From Pseudomonadota bacterium (GTDB taxonomy: Bacteria; Pseudomonadota; Alphaproteobacteria; Rhizobiales; Xanthobacteraceae), in assembly GCA_023449855.1 (NCBI GenBank), contig JAEXHR010000280.1, positions 1 through 8,718 on the forward strand: DNA of 8,718 bases. The letters are read 5' to 3'. Both the position numbers and the translations under genes were made by a program. This document shows, in pieces, positions 1-5,699 of the stretch. The number at the start of each line of letters is the position of its first letter. Position 1 is the first letter of the stretch. Below the pieces are notes generated by a model. The model saw only the letters and a program-made list of their open reading frames with translations, was not told where the DNA came from and ran no database searches.

Positions 1-31
1 GCGGATTACGGCTTCGCCTCATCCGCCCTAC
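1..31 (-). repeat. REP-like palindromic repeat, copy 1 (cut by window edge)
   Basis: The outer arms GCGGAT and ATCCGC flank a core with CGGCTTCGCC, and the unit ends in CCTAC. The same unit recurs at 5561-5589, 5614-5644 and 8688-8718. This copy has the same orientation as 5614-5644 and is opposite to the other two. It starts 9 bases past the porin stop codon on the minus strand, so it lies in the 3' tail of that transcript, where a hairpin could protect the RNA or help end transcription. The first G of the full arm lies outside the window. The family is recalled as common in Bradyrhizobium-type genomes. Confidence 0.8.
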
Positions 32-39
32 GCTTCACA

Positions 40-1401
40 TCAGAACGTGATCGTCGTGCGAACGCCGAACACCGCGGCGTCCTTGATGCGCTGGGTCTGC
101 GTCGGGTCGTTCGGATTGACCGCACCACCGCCTGGATGGATCACATATTGAAACACCGGCTGCACCGCGACACCCGGCGCAGCGATGGCGACATAGGTCG
201 CCTCGAACACCGCCTCGAAATCGCGGATCGGCGTTTGAATGCCCGTAAAGCGCTGGATATCACGATCGAGCCCGCGCACGCCGTCGGAGATGCGTGCATA
301 GGTCATGGCGATGCCGAAGCGATCGTCCGGTCGCTCGGCTGAGAAGCCCGAGACCTGGATGCCTCCATCAATATAGAAGCTGACCAGATTGCGATCCGAC
401 GGACTGACGGAAGCGCGCGTGAAGAAGCCCACGCCCTTGCCCGGATCGAGTGCGCTGACCGCGAGTCGCTGCTCATAGACGGCGAACACGCCGCGATTGG
501 TCCGGCGCATCGCCGGCTCGCCGGTGCCGAGTGGATCGGCTTGCGAGAGCCCCTGCGCCGTCCAGCGCTCGTCGTCGAATTCATCGAAATGAAACCAGCC
601 GCCGGCTGCGATCGATCCCGGCAGACCTGACGCACCGAGTTTGTAGCTGTATTTCAGCTGCCCGATCACCCATGGCGGATCGTTGACACGGAATGCGAGA
701 CCATTGGCATTGGTGACCTGCGGATCGTCCGGCCCCGGCGCGCCGGCGCTGCCGTTGAACACCGCGAGATAGGCCGTGAATGCGTCCGACAGTTGCGCCT
801 TGACGCGCACACCCGGCACGGCCAGCGGCGGCGATGGCCCGCCGGCAGGCAGGATCACCCCGGTGATGCCGGGCCAGCCGAGCGCGGAGTTGACGAAGAT
901 GTCGTCATACTTACTGTCGATGAACTCGGTGTCCGACGGCTGCTGGCCGACCTTCACCTGCAGCCTGCCATCGAACAGCGACTGTTCGATCCAAAATTCA
1001 TAGAGCCGCGTCGATGGCAGCGCCTCGATGCCGCTGACCAGCATGAGATTGCCGATATAGTCGCGCGACAAGCCGGGCCCGTGAATCTGGAACGCATTGG
1101 CGTGGAAGGTTGCGCCGCGCCAGCCCACTGCTTTTTCCAGATCGACATCGATGCCGACATCGAGGCGACCTTCAAAGACTGCGCCGCGCCGGACGCCACC
1201 GGAGGCATTGCCGAGCACCTCGCCGATATAAGTCGCCGAAAACGCCACGCCCCATTGATCGAGCCGCTCGTTGAGCGCCTTCAATCCGCCGTCCCGCCAG
1301 TCGCCGCCATGCGCCGACGACGGCGGCATCAATGCGAAGACGGCAAGGGCCATAAGCGCCAGCGTCGCGCGAGCCGCCCAGCAACGGATCACACTCACCA
1401 T
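40..1401 (-). CDS. OprB-family carbohydrate-selective outer-membrane porin
   Basis: 453 aa, predicted outer-membrane beta-barrel of the OprB family, which passes sugars or other small solutes into the periplasm; the substrate cannot be read from sequence. Residues 1-30 look like a Sec signal peptide: Arg at 6 and 11, a hydrophobic core LALMALAVFALM, and a likely cut after SSA at 28-30. The mature part has alternating amphipathic strands rich in Tyr, Phe and Gly (for example VGQQPSDTEFIDSKYDDIF and GWFHFDEFDDERW) and ends in a C-terminal Phe (VRTTITF), the usual signal for barrel insertion. Length is typical of OprB. The ATG lies 5 bases after the stop of the upstream cation transporter gene, and its weak ribosome site (CAGG) overlaps the end of that gene, so the two are probably co-transcribed and may be translationally coupled. 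Family confidence is high. Confidence 0.88.
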   Translation of the reverse strand: MVSVIRCWAARATLALMALAVFALMPPSSAHGGDWRDGGLKALNERLDQWGVAFSATYIGEVLGNASGGVRRGAVFEGRLDVGIDVDLEKAVGWRGATFHANAFQIHGPGLSRDYIGNLMLVSGIEALPSTRLYEFWIEQSLFDGRLQVKVGQQPSDTEFIDSKYDDIFVNSALGWPGITGVILPAGGPSPPLAVPGVRVKAQLSDAFTAYLAVFNGSAGAPGPDDPQVTNANGLAFRVNDPPWVIGQLKYSYKLGASGLPGSIAAGGWFHFDEFDDERWTAQGLSQADPLGTGEPAMRRTNRGVFAVYEQRLAVSALDPGKGVGFFTRASVSPSDRNLVSFYIDGGIQVSGFSAERPDDRFGIAMTYARISDGVRGLDRDIQRFTGIQTPIRDFEAVFEATYVAIAAPGVAVQPVFQYVIHPGGGAVNPNDPTQTQRIKDAAVFGVRTTITF

Positions 1402-1406
1402 GACGC

Positions 1407-2438
1407 TTACCTGATGATCCCGATGCGCTTCATCACGAAATAAGCGAGCGCCGACGACAGCAGGATCAACAGCAGCGCCCAGAGAAAGCCGGTCTCGGTA
1501 TCGACGAAAGGCAGGCCCTTGACGTTCATGCCGAACAGGCCGGTCATCAATGTCGGCGGCAGCAGCAATGCGGTGAGCACAGAGAGAACGCGCAGGCTCT
1601 CATTGCCGGTCTCGGCGATCTGCAGATGCAGCTCTTCCTGCAGCAGGCGACTGCGCTCGCGCAGTTCGACAATGATCCGGTCGAGCCCGTCGAGCCGCTG
1701 TGCCAGTTTGCCGGCGCGCAATTGCAAGGCCGGCTTGAGATCCGCCGGCCCTTTTTGCTCGAAGCGCTGGAACACGAGGCGCAAACCGCCGAGCTGGCGA
1801 TGCAGGCGCACGCAGGTCCGGCGCAGCGGTCCGAGCTTCTGCAGCATGTGGCGCGACTCGCCGGACACCACCTGCTCTTCGATCTCGTCGAGAGCCAGCG
1901 AGATCTTGTCGATCAGGCCGTCCATGGTGTCCGCGACGTTCTCGATAATGGTCTCGAACAGCCCGGCCATGCTGTCGACCCGCATGCCCGCTTCGAGAGA
2001 CCGGCGCGTCGCATCCACGGCGCAGAGCGCGTGATGGCGACCGCTGATCAGGAGATGCTCCGTCATGGCGAAGCGCAGATAGCCGGTGTCGTCATCGGCA
2101 TCGTCGATGTCGCGCAGCAGATCCGATATCACGCCATAGACGCAGTCATCTGCTGTATGCAGTTGCTGATAGCTGTCCTTGGACAGCAGCAGCGTGCGCG
2201 CCTGTTCCGGCGCCCGCAGCGGCGCCTGCGCCAGCCACTGCAAGGCGCGCGTATCGGCAAGATTGAAGTGCAGCCACACCAGGCCATCATGGGTCACATC
2301 CATAGCCTGGTCGATCGGCAGCGCCTCCGGCCGGCCATCGGCATGAATGCGGAAAGCCCATACCAGACCTGGAATGAGATTTTCGGACGGCAGCACGGAG
2401 CCGCCCAAGGCGGCGCCCATCGGATGTTCAATCTGCAT
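1407..2438 (-). CDS. ZntB/CorA-family divalent-cation transporter
   Basis: 343 aa from the chosen start. It is an inner-membrane protein of the CorA superfamily (Mg2+, Co2+, Ni2+ or Zn2+; homopentameric in studied members). The long N-terminal cytoplasmic region (about 1-280) has the ZntB-like opening GLVWAFRIHADG, then WLHFNL, then a long helical stretch. Two C-terminal membrane helices follow at about 284-302 and 317-335, with the selectivity motif GMN at 303-305 in LFGMNVKGLPF between them. The tail is short and basic (MKRIGIIR). Overall arrangement resembles E. coli ZntB more than CorA, but ion choice and direction cannot be decided. The start is uncertain: an in-frame ATG at 2543 would add 35 residues (378 aa). 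I prefer 2438 because the added part is unlike the family and would include a terminator-like hairpin at 2463-2481. Neither start has a good Shine-Dalgarno sequence. Confidence 0.85.
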   Translation of the reverse strand: MQIEHPMGAALGGSVLPSENLIPGLVWAFRIHADGRPEALPIDQAMDVTHDGLVWLHFNLADTRALQWLAQAPLRAPEQARTLLLSKDSYQQLHTADDCVYGVISDLLRDIDDADDDTGYLRFAMTEHLLISGRHHALCAVDATRRSLEAGMRVDSMAGLFETIIENVADTMDGLIDKISLALDEIEEQVVSGESRHMLQKLGPLRRTCVRLHRQLGGLRLVFQRFEQKGPADLKPALQLRAGKLAQRLDGLDRIIVELRERSRLLQEELHLQIAETGNESLRVLSVLTALLLPPTLMTGLFGMNVKGLPFVDTETGFLWALLLILLSSALAYFVMKRIGIIR

Positions 2439-2462
2439 CGCGCATCGACCGTTGCTGAAACA

Positions 2463-2481
2463 GGGCGCCGGATCGGCGCCC
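2463..2481 (-). terminator. GC-rich hairpin between adc and the cation transporter, possible terminator
   Basis: Perfect 8-bp arms, GGGCGCCG and CGGCGCCC, flank a 3-base loop. On the minus strand the stem is followed by TGTTTC, a short weak T-rich tail. It lies about 90 bases after the adc stop codon, so it could end or attenuate the bdhA-adc transcript. If the transporter really starts at 2543 it would instead be coding sequence, and the symmetry might be chance. Confidence 0.4.
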
Positions 2482-2539
2482 CTCGATTGTTGCTCTTGCG
2501 TGACGCTGGCCTGCGTCCGCTCGTCGCGCCCAACTAATG

Positions 2540-2560
2540 ACATCCCTGTTACAGGGATGT
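2540..2560. repeat. 21-bp perfect inverted repeat downstream of adc
   Basis: Arms ACATCCCTG and CAGGGATGT (9 bp, no mismatch) are separated by TTA. The minus-strand adc stop is 11 bases away. No T-run follows on either strand, so it is a poor intrinsic terminator; an operator-like site or an mRNA 3'-end hairpin are alternatives. It contains the alternative ATG (2541-2543) of the cation transporter, placing GGG directly against that ATG with no spacer, which argues against that start. Function unknown. Confidence 0.6.
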
Positions 2561-2571
2561 GTCAGCCCGCG

Positions 2572-3345
2572 TCATTCCGCGGCTTCGGCCAATGCGTCGT
2601 CCTGCGCGTTATAGTCATGCACGACGCGGCCATAGGGCAGCGTGAGGTCGGCGATGTAATGATGCGCGCCAATCATCTTGCGCACTGGAAAATCCGCCAC
2701 CGGCGCATTCACATGCGGCACCAGATGCAGACGCCCCGGACCGAACCACGAGCCTTTGACGGTAATGTCGGTGAGATTGATGGCGACGAGCTGGCAGACC
2801 TCCGCACGCCCATCGACGCCCGGGATCAGCTTGAGATTGATCTGCGTCTTGGCGAGGATCGCGTGGGTCGCCTCGCCGTTACCGGCCATGGCGCCGTGCT
2901 TGTAGGCCATGGTGCCCATGGCGACCTGCTGTCCGGCATATTCCAGCGTGCCGGTCAGCGTGTCCTTGACGATCTCGAGTTTCGGATGGGCATATTTTTT
3001 CGGAAAGCCCCAGATCTCGCGGCCGGCGGCGATCGGCGGATCGTCGTCGAGGTACATCTGCGAAACGAAATTGACATCTTCGCCCTTGAAACGCGCCGGG
3101 ATCACCAGGCCCGATTCCGTGTAGCTGCCGAAACCGGAGGAATCCGGCATCTTTATCCATTCGTAATGCACGACCGGCCGCTCCAGCGGCTCCAGCGGTT
3201 CGGGCAGGCCCATCCGGATCAGTTCGGGATCGGTCTCATAGGTGATGACCAGGAATTCGCGATTGATGAACCGATACGGTCCGGCCGGATAGCTCGGACC
3301 GGCCATCGGCATCGACGGCAAACCGAGGATGTCTTCCTTGCGCAT
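2572..3345 (-). CDS. adc: acetoacetate decarboxylase
   Basis: 257 aa, cytoplasmic enzyme that converts acetoacetate to acetone and CO2 through a Schiff base on lysine. The active-site segment EIWGFPKKYAHPKLE holds Lys116 (expected Schiff-base lysine) and Lys117 (the neighbour that lowers its pKa), matching Lys115/Lys116 of the Clostridium acetobutylicum enzyme. Arg29 and Glu77 match the known Arg29 and Glu76. These residues favour a true decarboxylase over the looser acetoacetate-decarboxylase-like superfamily. Length is close to the clostridial 244 aa. The ATG has a strong ribosome site AAGGAG. It lies 63 bases downstream of bdhA on the same strand with no terminator-like hairpin between, so the two probably form an operon and act in sequence: hydroxybutyrate to acetoacetate to acetone. 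Confidence 0.92.
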   Translation of the reverse strand: MRKEDILGLPSMPMAGPSYPAGPYRFINREFLVITYETDPELIRMGLPEPLEPLERPVVHYEWIKMPDSSGFGSYTESGLVIPARFKGEDVNFVSQMYLDDDPPIAAGREIWGFPKKYAHPKLEIVKDTLTGTLEYAGQQVAMGTMAYKHGAMAGNGEATHAILAKTQINLKLIPGVDGRAEVCQLVAINLTDITVKGSWFGPGRLHLVPHVNAPVADFPVRKMIGAHHYIADLTLPYGRVVHDYNAQDDALAEAAE

Positions 3346-3352
3346 CGGGAAA

Positions 3353-3358
3353 CTCCTT
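3353..3358 (-). promoter_or_regulatory. strong ribosome binding site of adc
   Basis: AAGGAG on the minus strand, 7 bases before the adc ATG. It is the best Shine-Dalgarno match among the minus-strand genes here and fixes the adc start. bdhA just upstream has only a weak site, so adc may be translated more efficiently than the gene before it. Confidence 0.8.
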
Positions 3359-3408
3359 CGATGAAATGATCTGGCTTCGAAACGGTCGTGACGTGAAGTG
3401 GCCCGCGA

Positions 3409-4191
3409 TCAGTGAGCTGTCCAGCCGCCATCCACCGGCAGCGTGATGCCGGTGATCGACTGGGCAGCATCGGTGAAAAGGAAATTCACCGTCGCAGCGA
3501 GTTCTTCGGTGGTAACAAAACGCTTGGTCGGCTGTGCAGCGAGCAGGACGTCGGAGACCACTTGCTGCTCGGTGATGCCGCGTGCCTTTGCCTGCTCCGG
3601 GATTTGCTTCTCAACCAGCGGCGTCATCACATAGCCGGGGCACACTGCGTTGACGGTGACACCGTATTCGGCGAGTTCGAGCGCCGCCGTCTTGGTGAGG
3701 CCGGCAATGCCGTGCTTGGCGGCGACATAGGCCGACTTGAAGGGTGATGCCACCAGCGCGTGGGCCGAGGCGATATTGACGATGCGGCCCCACTTCTGCG
3801 CCTTCATGTGCGGAATGGCGAGGCGCGTGGTGTGGAAGGCGCTCGACAGGTTGATAGCGATGATCGCATTCCATTTCTCGATCGGGAATTCCTCGATCGG
3901 CGCGACGAACTGGATGCCCGCATTGTTGACCAGAATATCGACGCCACCGAACTCTTCCGCAGCCGTCGACATCATGCCGGCGATGGATGCGCTATCGGCC
4001 ATGTTGGCGCCGTTATAGACGACCTTCACATTGTGCTGGCCCGCGAGTTCGGCGCGGATATGTTCGATCTCGCCGGCATCGCCGAAACCGTTGAGCATTA
4101 CATTGGCGCCCTGCGCTGCAAGACCGCGCGCAATGCCGAGGCCGATGCCGCTGGTGGAGCCGGTGACGATGGCGGATTTTCCGGACAGCAT
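3409..4191 (-). CDS. bdhA: 3-hydroxybutyrate dehydrogenase
   Basis: 260 aa classical short-chain dehydrogenase with a Rossmann fold, cytoplasmic, predicted to oxidise (R)-3-hydroxybutyrate to acetoacetate with NAD+. Visible motifs: cofactor loop TGSTSGIG at 10-17, NNAG at 89-92, Asn114 in INLSSAF, catalytic Ser142 in NIASAHALVAS, and Tyr155/Lys159 in SAYVAAKHG. The segment PGYVMTPLVEKQIPEQAKARG (185-205) is characteristic of 3-hydroxybutyrate dehydrogenases rather than generic family members such as FabG. The C-terminus ITLPVDGGWTAH is also typical. Length matches the usual 255-260 aa. The start gives the normal family N-terminus, although the ribosome site (GAAAG) is weak and distant. It is first in a probable bdhA-adc operon and diverges from the patatin gene across 204 bases. 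Confidence 0.93.
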   Translation of the reverse strand: MLSGKSAIVTGSTSGIGLGIARGLAAQGANVMLNGFGDAGEIEHIRAELAGQHNVKVVYNGANMADSASIAGMMSTAAEEFGGVDILVNNAGIQFVAPIEEFPIEKWNAIIAINLSSAFHTTRLAIPHMKAQKWGRIVNIASAHALVASPFKSAYVAAKHGIAGLTKTAALELAEYGVTVNAVCPGYVMTPLVEKQIPEQAKARGITEQQVVSDVLLAAQPTKRFVTTEELAATVNFLFTDAAQSITGITLPVDGGWTAH

Positions 4192-4395
4192 GAGCGATGA
4201 CTTTCAGTGAGAATGCGTTAATCAAAATCGACAGGACGCATTGCTATCCGTCACCCTTGACGACGGTGTGAGGAATTTTCTTCATCCCTGTGACGCTGTA
4301 GCGCAACGCGCATTCATAAAACCTGCAAGGTGTCATGACGGCGTCACTGCTCATCTGAAATCTGCGCGCGCCAAAGTATTTCAGGAGCAAATGAT
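4192..4395. other. divergent intergenic region between bdhA and the patatin gene
   Basis: This 204-base stretch must hold the promoters of both divergent genes. On the plus strand TTGACG (4257-4262) is a fair -35 hexamer, but the best -10 at 17-base spacing is the poor CTTCAT (4280-4285), so I do not call a promoter. An 8-bp palindrome GTCATGAC sits at 4332-4339. The patatin ribosome site AGGAG is at 4383-4387. No clear operator or riboswitch-like structure is visible, and no small ORF stands out. Confidence 0.6.
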
Positions 4396-5547
4396 ATGGA
4401 CGCACGCACACCCGAAGCAGAGATCGCATCGCAGGCACATTGGCGACCGGATCGGTGCGATCGTGTCGCGCTGGTCCTGCAAGGCGGCGGCGCGCTTGGC
4501 GCCTATCAGGCCGGCGTTTATCAGGCGCTGCATGAAGCGGGGCTCGAGCCCGACTGGGTGTGCGGCGTCTCCATCGGCGGGATCAATTCGGCCATCATCG
4601 CCGGCAATCCGCCGGAGCAGCGGCTCGAGAAACTGCGGACATTCTGGGATCGCATCACGGCGCGAAAGGTGTGGCACTACACACCCGACGGCGACATTTT
4701 TCGCAAGGCACGCAACATCGCGAGTTCGTGGATGACGACGACGCTGGGACAACCCGGCTTCTTCGCCCCGCATGAGGTCAATCCGTGGTTCTCACCTGCC
4801 GGTGCGCAAACCGCAACCAGCTATTACGACACGACGCCGCTGCGCGAGACGCTGCTGGAACTGGTCGACTTCGATCTGATCAACTCCCGCAAGATTCACT
4901 TTGCCGTCGGCGCGGTGAATGTGCTGACCGGCAATTTCCTCTATTTCGACAACAAGAAGGAAGTGATCGGGCCTGAACATGTGATGGCGTCAGGCGCGCT
5001 ACCACCGGCATTGCCCATGGTGAAGATCGGCACCGATCATTTCTGGGACGGCGGCATCGTCTCCAACACGCCGCTGCAGCACCTGCTCGACCAGGAGGAC
5101 AGGATGAACTCACTGGTGTTCCAGGTCGACCTGTTCTCCTCACGCGGTATGCTTCCGCGCGACATTCAGGAGGTGATGGCCCGCCACAAAGACATCATGT
5201 ATTCGTCGCGCACGCGCTACAATACCGACGTCTATCGCAAGATGAACAATCTCAAGACGGACTTCTACCAGGCGCTGCTGAAGATTCCGGAGGATCAACT
5301 CACCGACCACGAGCGCGAGCTGCGCGAGAAATTCGGCAACCTGCCGGAGATCACCATCCTGCAGATGATCTATCAGCAGAAGGCCTATGAGGGCGCGTCG
5401 AAGGATCACGAATTCTCGGCGACCTCGATGCGCGAACACTGGCAGAGCGGCCTCGAGGACACCCGCCGGACATTGAAGCGCCGCGACTGGCTGGCGCTGC
5501 CCGACCACGGCATCGTCGTGCACGACGTGCATCGCGATCACGGGTGA
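4396..5547 (+). CDS. patatin-like phospholipase / acyl hydrolase with C-terminal DUF3734-type region
   Basis: 383 aa serine hydrolase with the patatin Ser-Asp dyad. The glycine-rich oxyanion loop QGGGALGAYQAGV is at 29-41, the nucleophile elbow GVSIGG at 57-62 with Ser59, and the catalytic Asp218 in WDGGIVSNTP. All key residues are present, so it should be active. The region after about 290, with KTDFYQALLKIPEDQLTD and a C-terminal SATSMREHWQSGLEDTRRTL, resembles the DUF3734 extension of bacterial patatins. No signal peptide or membrane helix is seen, so it is probably cytoplasmic or peripheral. Ribosome site AGGAG lies 8 bases before the ATG. Pairing with bdhA recalls the Legionella bdhA-patD operon, although here the genes diverge. 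Possible substrates are phospholipids, other acyl esters or polyhydroxybutyrate; sequence alone does not choose. Confidence 0.9.
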   Translation: MDARTPEAEIASQAHWRPDRCDRVALVLQGGGALGAYQAGVYQALHEAGLEPDWVCGVSIGGINSAIIAGNPPEQRLEKLRTFWDRITARKVWHYTPDGDIFRKARNIASSWMTTTLGQPGFFAPHEVNPWFSPAGAQTATSYYDTTPLRETLLELVDFDLINSRKIHFAVGAVNVLTGNFLYFDNKKEVIGPEHVMASGALPPALPMVKIGTDHFWDGGIVSNTPLQHLLDQEDRMNSLVFQVDLFSSRGMLPRDIQEVMARHKDIMYSSRTRYNTDVYRKMNNLKTDFYQALLKIPEDQLTDHERELREKFGNLPEITILQMIYQQKAYEGASKDHEFSATSMREHWQSGLEDTRRTLKRRDWLALPDHGIVVHDVHRDHG

Positions 5548-5560
5548 CGTCCGTGGTCCG

Positions 5561-5589
5561 TAGTGCGGATAAGCGAAGCGTAATCCGCC
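5561..5589 (+). repeat. REP-like palindromic repeat, copy 2
   Basis: TAG, then a GCGGAT arm, an AAGCGAAGCG core and an ATCCGCC arm. It has the same orientation as the copy at 8688-8718 and is opposite to copy 3, which begins 24 bases later. It begins 13 bases after the patatin stop codon, so it would be transcribed as part of that mRNA's 3' end. Confidence 0.85.
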
Positions 5590-5613
5590 GTTCTTCGCCA
5601 CGTGCATTCGGCC

Positions 5614-5644
5614 GGCGGATTACGGCTTCGCCTAATCCGCCCTA
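5614..5644 (-). repeat. REP-like palindromic repeat, copy 3
   Basis: Arms GGCGGAT and ATCCGCC surround the core TACGGCTTCGCCTA, followed by CTAC. It is the inverted partner of copy 2, separated by 24 bases, so the two together can fold into one long hairpin as well as two short ones. It is nearly identical to copy 1, differing at one base of the core side (CTAATCC here, CTCATCC there). Confidence 0.85.
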
Positions 5645-5652
5645 CAAAAGCA

Positions 5653-5684
5653 AAAGGCCGCCACGCAGCCACGTGGCGGCCTTT
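5653..5684. terminator. bidirectional intrinsic terminator between the patatin gene and pit
   Basis: A perfect 13-bp stem pairs AAAGGCCGCCACG (5653-5665) with CGTGGCGGCCTTT (5672-5684) around a 6-base loop. Both sides run into T-rich sequence: TTTCTTGTT on the plus strand and CTTTTGCTTTTG on the minus strand. It lies between two converging genes, 105 bases after the patatin stop and 15 bases after the pit stop, as expected for a shared two-way terminator. Confidence 0.9.
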
Positions 5685-5699
5685 CTTGTTCGATCTCAC

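Noticed and set aside
793..1443. 216-codon plus-strand ORF antisense to the porin
   Set aside because: An Arg/His/Ala-rich shadow of the porin reading frame with no supporting motif.
1626..2537. 303-codon plus-strand ORF antisense to the cation transporter
   Set aside because: Composition is His/Arg/Gln-rich with no recognisable domain, and it lies opposite a gene with a GMN motif and two membrane helices.
2347..3369. 340-codon plus-strand ORF spanning adc and the gap upstream of the cation transporter
   Set aside because: It runs antisense across two unrelated features and shows no domain; adc opposite it has a full active site and a strong ribosome site.
4257..4285. Sigma-70 or heat-shock type promoter for the patatin gene
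   Set aside because: TTGACG is acceptable, but the -10 at correct spacing (CTTCAT) matches only 3 of 6 positions, too weak to call.
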